Shown here piece by piece: positions 1 to 8,695 of a stretch of 31,279 nt of DNA. A program made the translations under genes and the position numbers. The notes beneath the pieces are model-generated. The model worked only from the letters and a program-made list of their open reading frames with translations. It made no database searches and was not told the origin of the DNA. The first letter of the stretch is position 1, and every line of letters begins with the position of its first letter. This DNA is from a virus: positions 1 through 31,279 of the IMG/VR virus record IMGVR_UViG_3300021375_000002, one strand, 5' to 3'.

Positions 1-127
1 CCGATTGGCACTGCCACCTTCTCATCTTCGGTAACAATAAATACTTCTTTGCCAGCTTCAAAAGCTTCTGCTTCCAAAACAGCACCGTTTTCTAAAGTCT
101 GTTGTTCCAACTTGACCTCTTCGGACA
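1..127. repeat. Left copy of 127-bp terminal direct repeat
   Basis: Bases 1-127 are identical to bases 31153-31279. The repeat lies inside a coding sequence, and joining the two copies gives one continuous reading frame across the junction. A length of exactly 127 matches a common maximum k-mer of short-read assemblers, so this is best read as an assembly overlap of a circular or terminally redundant, permuted genome, not a biological long terminal repeat. The non-redundant genome is 31,152 bp. Confidence 0.97.
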
Positions 128-173
128 AATTAAGAACATCTTTGATTTTCTCGATCATATCGTTCGTGTTCAT
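1..173 (-). CDS. Capsid scaffold-like protein, N-terminal part (split by linearisation)
   Basis: This is the beginning of the 208-residue acidic protein whose remainder is at 30699-31279. The start is the ATG at 173 on the minus strand, giving MNTNDMIEKIKDVLNLSEEV and then running into the residues encoded at the right end of the window. An upstream TTATATATTAAT element touches the start codon. The piece runs off the left edge only because the circle was cut here, so it is not a truncated gene. Function is inferred from composition and from its place directly before the major capsid gene. Confidence 0.9.
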   Translation of the reverse strand, partial: MNTNDMIEKIKDVLNLSEEVKLEQQTLENGAVLEAEAFEAGKEVFIVTEDEKVAVPI

Positions 174-185
174 ATTAATATATAA
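174..185 (-). promoter_or_regulatory. TTATATATTAAT element before scaffold gene
   Basis: The 12-base sequence TTATATATTAAT (minus strand) abuts the start codon at 173. The identical 12-mer is found at 9439-9450 and 29077-29088, and close variants lie at 1939-1950 and 12344-12355, each shortly upstream of a gene start. It may be a phage late promoter (giving nearly leaderless mRNA) or an unstructured translation-initiation region; the sequence alone does not decide. Confidence 0.4.
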
Positions 186-209
186 GGGTTAAAAATTAAT
201 TTTGCATTT

Positions 210-677
210 TTAGGCTTTCTTTTGAATAATAAACCACTCTGTGCCATCACTCCAAATCTTTATACCTTCATAATCCTTGTTAATCTCGTAGTAGTTTGTA
301 CTGCCATCTAAATTTTGACCAGTAGCTGGTGTAAGATAAATTCTTGTATTTGTGCTAAACGTACTATCGCTAATAAATCTCATTGCTCTATTTGTATTAT
401 TTGCAGATGTGCAATCTGGTAAAGTCATTGTCATATTACCAGCACCACCAGACCAAGTTAGTTTTATTATTTCAGAATTGTGAAATGTAGTATCGTCTAA
501 ATCAACATTATTATTAGCACTTACTGTTATGCTTGTAGGTGCTAAATAGTTTACTATTTCTTTTTGTAAATTAGAGAATACTATTTTTTTTGTTTCTCCA
601 CTATCCACTACTACAAACTCATCATTATTAGCAAGGTCTGTAATAGCATTTAATTGTGATATTTTCTTGTCTGACAT
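210..677 (-). CDS. Putative small structural/fibre-type protein (155 aa)
   Basis: Encodes 155 residues with a short N-terminal motif (MSDKKISQLNAITDLANNDE) resembling the anchoring segment at the N-terminus of phage fibre proteins; the S74 fibre at 23739-24899 begins in a similar style (MANKKFSEFT, then a DVDFVV segment). The rest is rich in Thr, Asn and Ser and predicted beta-stranded, with no catalytic motif. It starts at 677, sharing one base with the upstream stop (TAATG), so the two are translationally coupled. It sits between the prohead protease module and the scaffold gene, suggesting a capsid-associated or head-fibre role. The fibre assignment is inference. Confidence 0.6.
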   Translation of the reverse strand: MSDKKISQLNAITDLANNDEFVVVDSGETKKIVFSNLQKEIVNYLAPTSITVSANNNVDLDDTTFHNSEIIKLTWSGGAGNMTMTLPDCTSANNTNRAMRFISDSTFSTNTRIYLTPATGQNLDGSTNYYEINKDYEGIKIWSDGTEWFIIQKKA

Positions 678-892
678 TATAAAAGTATTTTTCCGTTATT
701 CTCTTGTAATAATAAGCTTGAATTTTCTTGAAGCAAGTAATTATTTTGCTTTGTTATACTTCCAATTCCTTGAGCTCTCAAGCTACCATCACAACATTTT
801 ATTGAGTAAGTATTATCTTCGCAAAGACAAGCTCTTCTCTTTCCTCTTGGAGATATTTTGCTCGGTGTTATAAATTTCTTTAATCTTCTCAT
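677..892 (-). CDS. Conserved small cysteine-containing phage protein (71 aa)
   Basis: Encodes 71 residues starting MRRLKKFITPSKISPRGKRR. I chose the ATG at 892 over an upstream in-frame ATG at 907 because it forms an ATGA overlap with the stop of the protease gene (889-891). The N-terminal half is very basic; the middle holds four cysteines (a CLC followed by a CC about ten residues later) that could bind a metal or form disulphides. The C-terminal half is Asn/Gln/Leu-rich with two LLQEN-like repeats. I recognise this as a family seen in structural modules of Bacteroidota phages, but its function is not known to me. Confidence 0.7.
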   Translation of the reverse strand: MRRLKKFITPSKISPRGKRRACLCEDNTYSIKCCDGSLRAQGIGSITKQNNYLLQENSSLLLQENNGKILL

Positions 893-1938
893 TTGATTGG
901 CACACAATTAGGAACAAGCTTTCCGTTTTTCATTTTCATTCCATACTGCTCATAACCATCCTGGCAAGGAGCTTTTAAGTCAATCAAGTCTAGCTCTTTT
1001 AATTTACTCAATGCCCATCGCTTACCAGCTTTACCACCCCATAGTAAGTAAGATATTGTTCCACATGCTTTTGTATTTCCTTCATCGTAATACTCTTCAG
1101 CTCTTGACAAATATGAATACATGCGTTTGATTGTTTCAACGCTTACAGCTTTACCTTGAGCTAACTGTTGAGCTCTTACCTTACCTACTTGAGTTGCACA
1201 TTTATTATTTACTTTCTCATTAAGCTCTAGACCTCTCTTTGCGTTGTTCTTTACTCCACTTGGATAATCTGAATAACTTTCAAGAATCATCTTCTTTCCA
1301 GATGCTGTTCTTTTATCGTTCTTAATAATGGCTTTTACTTGACCTAGTAAATACTCTGCTTCTTCTTGATCTATTTCTTTTAACAGTTGATCACTGCTAA
1401 AATCCGCAAGAGTTTTATCTTTTGGTCTTTCCATTTTATCCGCAAAGTACCCCTCTATACTAAACCCTTTGACTTTTCCAGTTTTCACAAACTCGTTCCA
1501 AATCTCATCGTTGTTTACTTTTACGCTTCCTACCCAAGTTCCTAAAGGCAAGTCCATACCATACTTTACTGACTTGTCATGAACTTTGTCCTCTACTATC
1601 CAGCTCTCAACTAAAGATAGTCCGTTTATTTCATACTGATGTTCAAGAGTTGAATTGTTCTGTTTCCCTTGCATGAGATACATCTGCGAAGCTTTTAATA
1701 CAGTATCCTTTGAGAAATATATATAATACTCATCTTCTCCATTTCTTCTGTATATTGGCTTGTTAGGAATTAAAAGAGCACCCATTAATAGTCGCTTCTC
1801 TTTGTCTATTTCTGCAAGTTTAAATTCTTGTGATTTTAATGCGATGAAGTCCTCTTCAATTGCTGGGTTTTCCACAACGCTTATTGCTTCAATTCCAATC
1901 TCTTGATCTTCATCCAGGATAAGTTCTACAATTCTCAT
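889..1938 (-). CDS. Prohead (head maturation) protease, XkdF-like, with C-terminal extension
   Basis: The 349-residue protein begins MRIVELILDEDQEIGIEAIS, typical of XkdF-like phage head maturation proteases that cleave scaffold and capsid N-termini during prohead expansion. Candidate catalytic residues are His100 (in LEHQ) and Ser160 (in KGFSIEG), matching the His/Ser arrangement of prohead proteases. Residues about 215-315 form a second conserved module (SDYPSGVKNNAKRGLELNEK onward to ISYLLWGGKAGKRWA) often found in head proteins of Bacteroidota phages, and the tail (PCQDGYEQYG through VPNCVPIK) is a short Cys/Gly motif of unknown use. It lies three short genes before the capsid gene (circularly), as expected. 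The roles of the C-terminal parts are unknown. Confidence 0.85.
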   Translation of the reverse strand: MRIVELILDEDQEIGIEAISVVENPAIEEDFIALKSQEFKLAEIDKEKRLLMGALLIPNKPIYRRNGEDEYYIYFSKDTVLKASQMYLMQGKQNNSTLEHQYEINGLSLVESWIVEDKVHDKSVKYGMDLPLGTWVGSVKVNNDEIWNEFVKTGKVKGFSIEGYFADKMERPKDKTLADFSSDQLLKEIDQEEAEYLLGQVKAIIKNDKRTASGKKMILESYSDYPSGVKNNAKRGLELNEKVNNKCATQVGKVRAQQLAQGKAVSVETIKRMYSYLSRAEEYYDEGNTKACGTISYLLWGGKAGKRWALSKLKELDLIDLKAPCQDGYEQYGMKMKNGKLVPNCVPIK

Positions 1939-1950
1939 ATCTATATATAC
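1939..1950 (-). promoter_or_regulatory. TATATATAGAT element before protease gene
   Basis: GTATATATAGAT abuts the ATG at 1938 and is a variant of the TTATATATTAAT element, with an A-rich tract (AATTAAAAAA) just upstream as at the other sites. It separates the tape-measure gene (which follows the distal tail genes) from the head genes, so a promoter or initiation function at this module boundary is plausible. Confidence 0.35.
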
Positions 1951-1972
1951 ATTTTTTAATTATTTTTTGCAT

Positions 1973-3814
1973 TTAGCTCCCAATCGTTGCACCCTCTACA
2001 ATGTTGTTTTCTAAACTCTGTGCAGTTGTTACATCATTAGCTACTACATACGCTTGAACTGGCTGTTGGGTTTGACTTCCTACTGCCTCTGCTAATTGAC
2101 TTGTTTCTGTTGCGCCTACTATGTTGAATGATGGTGGCTGTGAAGAGCCAGCGCTCCCACTAGCAGCACCACCTCCACCAAGAGTACCAGCTACACTGTT
2201 AGCAGCGCCAGTTGCAGATTTTATAGCACCTATTATACCAGCCGCTTGTGCAGCATAACCAATCAACATTGGAATGTTTTGAGGAAAACCTATTTTAGCA
2301 GTTTGTGCTGTACCTTCAGCGACTGCTGTTGTACTTTTTGCTACTGCAAGTTTACTAAATGTTATGGTTTTTTTAGCTTCCATAATCATCTCCTTTAAAG
2401 CTAAACCTTGCTTAATTATCAAAAGTGCTTTACCAAGACCAGTTTCTGCACCAGCCAAACTGATTGCATCATCAAGAGCTTTTTGTTTTGCTGCTGTTTT
2501 TTGTTGTTCTAACTCTACCTCGGCATCTGTTATAGCTTTATTTTCTTCAAAAATTTTCTGTTTAGCTTCTAAATCTTCCTGGGCAAATTGATTGTTAAGC
2601 TCTAAAAGTTGTTCATCATAAACCTTTTTGGCTTCTAATAGTAAAATATTCTTTTCTGTTTCATCTGAAACTTGTTTATCAATTATTTCTTTTTGATCAA
2701 GATATTGTTGTTTAAGTTCTTCTCTCTGGACATCTCTTTCACTTTTACCTATTAAAGCGAGCTCTTGTTGAATTTCTTTTTGCTCTTTTAATAAAGAATT
2801 TACATTGACCTGTTGCTCACTTCTAAATCCAGTAATTTGAGCTTCAATCGCTGCTTGCTCATTCAAAGCTTCTATATAAGCTTTTTGTAATTCGATATTG
2901 TCTTTATTTTTTGACAATTCTGATGCTGCGGATGCAAGTTGAATTTCTGCATTTTTAAGCATGACTTTTTCTTGTTCATCTAAAATTAGAGCAAGCTCAT
3001 CATTTGCTTGTATACGTTCTTCAATACTTTTACTCTCATCATCTCTTATCTGCCTTAAACTTTCAGCTTGTCTGTCATACTTTTCAATTAACCCTTGATT
3101 TTTTACTGCTGCCAATTCTGCTGCTTTAGCAAGCTCTACATTTTCTTTAGCTGCTTTTACAGTTTCTGTTGCATAATTTTTTATTGTTTCAACAGTACTT
3201 TCAAAACTATCATCTACCCCAGTAACCACATCAACAGTCTGCTTTCCAGCTTCTTTAATAGTTTCAAAAGCTGCACTAAATTGACCAGTTACAAATTGAC
3301 CTAAAGCCTTACCAGCTAAACCAAGAACTTCAATGAACTCTTGAAATCTTACAACAATTCCTTCATAAATTCTTTTACCCAAGTCCTTAATTGCTTCGGC
3401 TGGATTTTCAAATATAGCTTTAAAAGTATCTACAATTCCTCCTTCACTTTCAAATAAAAAGCTGACAAAATCATTAAAAGCAATACTTACAACTTCAAAA
3501 GCTGTATTGAAAACATCTAAAACTTTTTGGTTTTGACTAAATACATCTTTTAATTTTAAAAATGCAGCAACCACTAAACCTATACCAGCCGCTTTCATTG
3601 CTGTGCCTAAACCTTTAAAACCTTTAGATAAACCTGCAATACCTTTAGAAGATTTTTTAGCATTTTTTTCAACTCCATCTAAAGCTTTTGATGAACTTTC
3701 TTGAGTTTCCTCTACTTCTTTATTTACTTCTTTTAAGGAATCTATAAGTTTGTCTAATCCTCCAGCCGCTTTTACAGCATCAACATCAATTACAATTTTC
3801 TTTTCTATTGCCAT
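1973..3814 (-). CDS. Tail length tape-measure protein
   Basis: Encodes 613 residues. The N-terminus (about 1-65) is charged and helical with Lys/Ser-rich stretches; residues about 65-90 form a small-residue hydrophobic helix (GLGTAMKAAGIGLVVAAFLK); residues about 210-450 are a long Glu/Gln/Lys-rich coiled coil; residues about 450-560 are Ala/Gly-rich and hydrophobic. This layout is that of tape-measure proteins, which span the tail lumen and set its length. By the usual approximately 0.15 nm per residue rule the tail would be near 90 nm, an estimate only. It follows the distal tail genes, whereas in lambda-like phages the tape measure usually precedes them. Confidence 0.85.
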   Translation of the reverse strand: MAIEKKIVIDVDAVKAAGGLDKLIDSLKEVNKEVEETQESSSKALDGVEKNAKKSSKGIAGLSKGFKGLGTAMKAAGIGLVVAAFLKLKDVFSQNQKVLDVFNTAFEVVSIAFNDFVSFLFESEGGIVDTFKAIFENPAEAIKDLGKRIYEGIVVRFQEFIEVLGLAGKALGQFVTGQFSAAFETIKEAGKQTVDVVTGVDDSFESTVETIKNYATETVKAAKENVELAKAAELAAVKNQGLIEKYDRQAESLRQIRDDESKSIEERIQANDELALILDEQEKVMLKNAEIQLASAASELSKNKDNIELQKAYIEALNEQAAIEAQITGFRSEQQVNVNSLLKEQKEIQQELALIGKSERDVQREELKQQYLDQKEIIDKQVSDETEKNILLLEAKKVYDEQLLELNNQFAQEDLEAKQKIFEENKAITDAEVELEQQKTAAKQKALDDAISLAGAETGLGKALLIIKQGLALKEMIMEAKKTITFSKLAVAKSTTAVAEGTAQTAKIGFPQNIPMLIGYAAQAAGIIGAIKSATGAANSVAGTLGGGGAASGSAGSSQPPSFNIVGATETSQLAEAVGSQTQQPVQAYVVANDVTTAQSLENNIVEGATIGS

Positions 3815-3945
3815 CTTATTTCTTGTTTAAGTGCTTTGTATCCCTCTTTTAAAGTTGTTGGGAGCTTATGCTTTCCCTTTGCTATGCGGATGTTTTCTGT
3901 CTCTCCGTTTACATGCTTCAAGCTGTCTAAAATTATTTTTATCAT
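3805..3945 (-). CDS. Small basic protein between distal-tail and tape-measure genes (46 aa)
   Basis: A 46-codon frame beginning MIKIILDSLKHVNGETENIR and ending QEIRWQ. Its ATG overlaps the stop of the 878-residue tail gene as ATGA (3942-3945) and its TAG lies within the first codons of the tape-measure gene (10-base overlap), so it fits exactly between the two and is probably translated by coupling. The protein is small, basic and has no recognised motif. A role in tail assembly is inferred from position only. Confidence 0.65.
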   Translation of the reverse strand: MIKIILDSLKHVNGETENIRIAKGKHKLPTTLKEGYKALKQEIRWQ

Positions 3946-6578
3946 GATTCTAATATTATTGTATCGCCTACCTCTGTTATTAAAGTATCCCCATCCTCTG
4001 CAAGTGCAACTGGTGGCGGATCTGTTGTTACTATTATACTTGTGTCAAAAGAGTAAGCGTCGTTTCCATCTATGTCGTATTTTGCTCTTACCCCTATATT
4101 GTATGTTGTATTGGGTTCTAAAGGCAATATCTTTATGCCATTACCTAAAGTTGTTACAAATACTCCACCATTTAAAATCACATCATAGCCAACTGCACCA
4201 GTAACCGCAGTCCAAGTTATGTTAATAAATGTTGAGGATTTTGATGGAGATGTAACTTGAGCAACCCTATCTAAATAAGCGAATTGACTGTTGTTTATTT
4301 GACTTACCCACTCATCAACGTTATAAAGTTCTAAATCTGATTTGTTTGTTAGTAGGTTTGTTTTTATACTGTTTACTCTGTATGCTTTATTATTAATTAC
4401 AAGCGTGTCATTCATGTTCAGTTTGATTAACAAACTTAACGGAAGATAAGCAGTCACTTTTACAAGCCTTGAATTTCTATCAAAAACTGTATGGACATAA
4501 TCTAAATAACCATATTGAAATAAGTTAGTTGTATCGGAAGGTATAACTCCAAGCCACTCGTCTTTCTCCTCTCCAAAGCTTAACTGTTGCCTTGTTGAAT
4601 AACCCCAGTCAAATGTCGTTAGTTGTGTTGGTCTGCGGTAATGTGAGTTTGCAGTTCCATCAAGAGTAAATTCATCGTCTGTATTTTCTTGATATGCTAT
4701 ACACAAAATCAAAGGCTCTCCAATAGTTGGGTTAAAATCCTTATCCAACATCGCACCTTGTCCAATATATGTTTGGTTACCAGATTCATCGCTTAAGCGT
4801 TCGTACATCATTTTCTCAAATGGTACTTCAACCTTATATACTCCACCATCCCATTCATCATCTCCGTAATCTTCCTCTGCAAATGGTATGCCTTGTATCT
4901 CGTCTGAAAACTGCACAAGGAAACTCTTTTTGCTTTTGAATTTAAAGTCCATTCTTTTATACTGAAACAAGCGCTCAACATTAGAAGATGACATATCCAC
5001 ATACTTTGTAATATCGTAATCAGCTCCAGCATTCATATACGCTCGTGCTTCAAACACATTTATCTGGTCATCAGATTTAAAAACTAATAAATTAAACATT
5101 TTAAACAAACCGCTTAAAAAGTCTATTACTTTAATGTTTGGAATCTGTTTGCCTATGTAAAACTTATTTTCAGTAGATTGATTTGTTGGTGTATATACTC
5201 CAACTTCTACATCATTATAGGTAGGATTGAAAGTAGTTCTCTGCTGCAACCTAACTGTTAAAGTTTGACTCATCGCAATCGTACTATCAGATTCAACTTC
5301 AATCATTAAATCTAAAAACCCACCATTACCAACCGAAAAAGGTATTTCTGCAACAGTTAAACTGTTACCTCCGTTATCATAACGTTGTTCTTCATAATCT
5401 TCTTCTGTTGATGCTTTTTTTATTCTAACTGTATAAGGTATTGTTGATCCACCTACATTAATATCAACCTCAACTTTGTATCTGTTTATCCACCACAGTA
5501 CTCCAGGAGGAGGTGTGATTGATGCTGGTCTTAATTCTGTTCCAGATGTAAACGAATAATCTGGTACACTTAAATCATACCATCGGTTTCTCAATATCCG
5601 AGTACCACCGCCTTCAACTGCATTCGAAACATACCCCTCGTTTCTATGCAGCCACATATAAAACTGATTGAACTTTGTTTCATTAAAATAACCGAAAAAA
5701 TTAATTCTTGGGAATCTTCTTTCTATTGCCTCAACAATTGCTCGTAATCTTATAGCTGGTTTTAAATCAGTCCATAATAAACCAGTATCTGTGATGTCAT
5801 CTTTATAGCCATTCGTAGTAGAATAGCGCATATTTTTACTATGTTGGATGTTTGGTACAAGTATATCGGTGCTTCCGTATATGCTATTTATAGAGCTGTC
5901 GGGTAAAGCAGAAAAGTTTGTTATATTTTGTTGAGTATATTCAAAGTCTAAATCAGTTCCATAGTTTAAACCGCCTAAAGTTGTTTCCCCTAAAATTTCC
6001 TTTAGCTCAACAGTATCCCCAAAAAATACCACTTTGTATGCGTGTGGTTTATTGTCTTTTAATGATACGCTTTTAAACTGTATCTTTCCTTTCTTGTAGT
6101 CTATTCCATTTAGCTTTATTATAGCATCGTGTCTGTACCTTGCATCAAAACTGTTTAGAATGTCTTGGTTTTCGTAATGTCTAAATAGCTTGTTGTTTAG
6201 TTTAGAAGCTGGAAGATTAAACTGCTGACTGAAAGGAGTAAATACCTTCCCTATATCTTTAACATTTAATAGCGTTTCTGTAATGCTTATGCTCTCATCC
6301 TCAAATAAATCAGCTCTAAAATATGGACTTGTGATTCTATATTCATAAGTCAAAGTTGCATCTGGAAATATACTTGCAGATAAAACAACGTTTGTATCGT
6401 TAGTTATAGAAACAACATGAGAGCTTTCTTGAGTAGTTAGATTTTCAACTAAATCTCCAACGCTTACAGTTGTTGTGAAAGTAGCTTGGCTATCTGTTAA
6501 AAGATTAACTGTTGCAGTTCCTTGAGCTCTACCCTCTAATCTATTATACCCTTTTATGTATAGTTCTATTATCTGCAT
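3942..6578 (-). CDS. Large tail protein (baseplate hub/tail-associated) with C-terminal fibronectin type III domain
   Basis: The longest gene, 878 residues. The body is beta-rich without transmembrane segments. Residues about 785-855 look like a fibronectin type III domain (FINITWTAVTGAVGYDVILN, then LEPNTTYNIGVRAKY), a module common in phage tail-tip and host-contact proteins. The last residues (DTLITEVGDTIILE) are a short repeat seen at the ends of many marine phage tail proteins. The gene starts directly after the stop of the 374-residue tail gene (TAGATG). Position and domain suggest the central tail-tip or baseplate protein that contacts the host; no lytic domain is visible. Confidence 0.65.
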   Translation of the reverse strand: MQIIELYIKGYNRLEGRAQGTATVNLLTDSQATFTTTVSVGDLVENLTTQESSHVVSITNDTNVVLSASIFPDATLTYEYRITSPYFRADLFEDESISITETLLNVKDIGKVFTPFSQQFNLPASKLNNKLFRHYENQDILNSFDARYRHDAIIKLNGIDYKKGKIQFKSVSLKDNKPHAYKVVFFGDTVELKEILGETTLGGLNYGTDLDFEYTQQNITNFSALPDSSINSIYGSTDILVPNIQHSKNMRYSTTNGYKDDITDTGLLWTDLKPAIRLRAIVEAIERRFPRINFFGYFNETKFNQFYMWLHRNEGYVSNAVEGGGTRILRNRWYDLSVPDYSFTSGTELRPASITPPPGVLWWINRYKVEVDINVGGSTIPYTVRIKKASTEEDYEEQRYDNGGNSLTVAEIPFSVGNGGFLDLMIEVESDSTIAMSQTLTVRLQQRTTFNPTYNDVEVGVYTPTNQSTENKFYIGKQIPNIKVIDFLSGLFKMFNLLVFKSDDQINVFEARAYMNAGADYDITKYVDMSSSNVERLFQYKRMDFKFKSKKSFLVQFSDEIQGIPFAEEDYGDDEWDGGVYKVEVPFEKMMYERLSDESGNQTYIGQGAMLDKDFNPTIGEPLILCIAYQENTDDEFTLDGTANSHYRRPTQLTTFDWGYSTRQQLSFGEEKDEWLGVIPSDTTNLFQYGYLDYVHTVFDRNSRLVKVTAYLPLSLLIKLNMNDTLVINNKAYRVNSIKTNLLTNKSDLELYNVDEWVSQINNSQFAYLDRVAQVTSPSKSSTFINITWTAVTGAVGYDVILNGGVFVTTLGNGIKILPLEPNTTYNIGVRAKYDIDGNDAYSFDTSIIVTTDPPPVALAEDGDTLITEVGDTIILES

Positions 6579-7703
6579 CTATCGTATGTTGTTAATAGTA
6601 TCAAAAGCAAAGTCTATCTCTATTGTGTAGTTTATTAATTTGTCGTTTAAGTGTGTTTTATAGTTTAGACTGCTACTGCTTACGTTTATCGGTAGTGTCT
6701 GTGAGTTTATCTCAATCCAACAATCTTCGCTTAACTGCATCTGCTTAAATACCTCGTTGTATTCCTCTGGATAAAAGCCAGTGTTTAGCGTTAGCTTCTC
6801 GCTTCCGTTTTTAGTTAGTATCTTTTGCTGATGTCTACTTGTATCGTAAGCTCCATTTACAATTATATTGCGCTTAAAGTTTTCTGTTTTAGTAGTTAGT
6901 GCCTCATTAGTTCTTTTGAAAAACCATAAATCTTGTAATGCACCAAACTTATTTACGAATGTTATTTTATAAGGATCATACTTACACTCCTCTATGTTGT
7001 CTACTGTTAGCTTGATAACCTCATCATCTGTATCAATATATATAGTATCAAAATCAAATAAAGTAAACTCATTAGCAAACTGATTTAAACATGAACTTCC
7101 CTCAAACGTTCCGCCATCTTGTATAACTCTGTCCTCAAATTCATCTGATCCGTTTATTGTATTGCTAACGTATTCTATTTGCTCATCACTTTCATTGCTG
7201 TCTGTTATAGCTTTGGTGTATATCAGCTCTCCATCAAGCTCGTAAGAAACTCTGTTTGTTATTTCAGTATAAACTGGAATTGTTGCTGGAGCATCATCCA
7301 ACTTTACAACCTTTGTGTTTGACTGCAATAGCCCACTATCATTTTGTGGATTAGCACCATCCTCATAAAAGCCATAACTATCAAAGCCAATTAATTGTGT
7401 ATAAGCAGAAGGAGTTTGTGCAGAGCCTTGTATATAACTTGTAGTTCTGTAATCTACCCATACATTATCAGTTGCGTAATCTCCATCAAAAGTATTAAGT
7501 ATATAATCTCTAACTATCTCGCTAATCTCAAAAGTTACTACATTGCTTATTGCAAAAGATGTAAGCGTAAACAAATTAGTTCTGTCTGTTGTTTGCGTAC
7601 CAGTATATACATACAGCTCCATATCCACTTGCGTAAGATTTGCTACTGTTGGGTTTACACCAATAGTAATATAATATGGGCTTCTTGCGTTTATCTTGCT
7701 CAT
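6579..7703 (-). CDS. Putative distal tail protein
   Basis: Encodes 374 residues, beta-rich, acidic, without signal peptide or membrane segment. It opens MSKINARSPYYITI and closes with IEIDFAFDTINNIR, a combination I associate with tail proteins of Bacteroidota siphoviruses. It is coupled at both ends: its ATG overlaps the preceding stop (ATGA at 7700-7703) and the large tail gene starts right after its stop. A distal-tail (Dit-like) role joining tail tube and tip protein is inferred from order, not from a clear domain. Confidence 0.55.
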   Translation of the reverse strand: MSKINARSPYYITIGVNPTVANLTQVDMELYVYTGTQTTDRTNLFTLTSFAISNVVTFEISEIVRDYILNTFDGDYATDNVWVDYRTTSYIQGSAQTPSAYTQLIGFDSYGFYEDGANPQNDSGLLQSNTKVVKLDDAPATIPVYTEITNRVSYELDGELIYTKAITDSNESDEQIEYVSNTINGSDEFEDRVIQDGGTFEGSSCLNQFANEFTLFDFDTIYIDTDDEVIKLTVDNIEECKYDPYKITFVNKFGALQDLWFFKRTNEALTTKTENFKRNIIVNGAYDTSRHQQKILTKNGSEKLTLNTGFYPEEYNEVFKQMQLSEDCWIEINSQTLPINVSSSSLNYKTHLNDKLINYTIEIDFAFDTINNIR

Positions 7704-8230
7704 TTCTCTTTAATATTTATTTGTATCTGTTTTTCTATTCCTATTGAATAAGCTTTGACAAGATCATCTGGAAGTCTTTTGAATGCTCTTTCAAATGGCT
7801 TTGTAAAAAACATGCTAGCTTTCATACCAGTCTTGTAAACGCTTCTTGTTATTATATACCCAGTTTGCTCATAAGACAAAAATTTTCCTTTCTTATCTCT
7901 AAATTGAATACCTCTTCTTCGCACCCACTTATCAATGCCTTTAGTTAATCCACCTTTCTTTCCACTTCCAGTTCCAAACTTATATGGACTGTTGGGAGCT
8001 TTAGCACTTGAATCCTTTCCCTTAACACCTAAATCCTGGAACTTTCCATAGTCAGCCATTTTAAAAGCCATAGACGTCGAATCTTTACTTGACTCTATAT
8101 CATACCCTAAACTATTATAAAGCTCTTTAGATGTATTCTTTTTGCCTTTAGTTAGATTGCTTCTGCTTTGCTGAATCACATACTTTGCAAACTTGTTCAG
8201 CTCTTCCCTTAAGAATTTCTCTGCTAACAT
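7700..8230 (-). CDS. HK97 gp10-like head-tail joining/neck protein
   Basis: Encodes 176 residues, basic. The segment MADYGKFQDLGVKGKDSSAK corresponds to the typical aromatic-x-x-x-[DE]-x-G stretch of the HK97-gp10-like tail component family, whose members act at the neck between head and tail. It overlaps the previous gene by seven bases and is coupled (ATGA) to the next. Neighbours (tail terminator before, distal tail after) agree with the role. Confidence 0.65.
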   Translation of the reverse strand: MLAEKFLREELNKFAKYVIQQSRSNLTKGKKNTSKELYNSLGYDIESSKDSTSMAFKMADYGKFQDLGVKGKDSSAKAPNSPYKFGTGSGKKGGLTKGIDKWVRRRGIQFRDKKGKFLSYEQTGYIITRSVYKTGMKASMFFTKPFERAFKRLPDDLVKAYSIGIEKQIQINIKEK

Positions 8231-8694
8231 ATATCAATGTCATTTCTAACAAAGACATCAAATGTTGCTGCCCATCCAGCAAGTCGATTCTCAAACCGCT
8301 CATAGAATGGCTCAAGATTTGCGTCTCCATCAAGTTGGTATTGATCTGAATAAAGCACTCCTTTTCTCAAAATCATGACAAGCTTATTAAGAACTGCGAG
8401 TTGAGTATTCAAAATATCTTGTTCATTGTTGTTTCCTCTGAATATATCAGTCGTTGCTTCTTTGCTTTCATCCACTATGTCCATAGCGAGTACAGATATA
8501 TTGAAAGTAAGCGTTTGCTCTTGTGTTGTTACGTTGTTTATGATGATATGAGATAAGGGAAAGATTGATTGCTTTGATAAGTCAATGTCATATATATCTC
8601 CAGTGGTTACTGTATTTACATTCACATCATTAAGAAGCTGGTTTTTGATTGCTTCTGTTAATAGATAAAATCCTCTTACTCCTGTATTGCTCAT
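8224..8694 (-). CDS. Putative tail terminator / tail completion protein
   Basis: Encodes 156 residues. The C-terminal segment LAGWAATFDVFVRNDIDIC resembles the last beta-strand and NDxxxC end of a tail-completion family common in flavobacterial phages; the N-terminus (GVRGFYLLTEAIKNQLLNDV) is an amphipathic helix as in tail terminator folds. It starts one base after the stop of the frameshifted chaperone product. Tail terminators cap the tube and mediate head joining. The assignment rests on pattern recognition and gene order. Confidence 0.55.
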   Translation of the reverse strand: MSNTGVRGFYLLTEAIKNQLLNDVNVNTVTTGDIYDIDLSKQSIFPLSHIIINNVTTQEQTLTFNISVLAMDIVDESKEATTDIFRGNNNEQDILNTQLAVLNKLVMILRKGVLYSDQYQLDGDANLEPFYERFENRLAGWAATFDVFVRNDIDIC

Positions 8695-8695
8695 T

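Noticed and set aside
1-127. Terminal repeat as a biological direct terminal repeat or transposon end
   Set aside because: It lies within a coding sequence and its length equals a common assembly k-mer; no target duplication or transposase is present.
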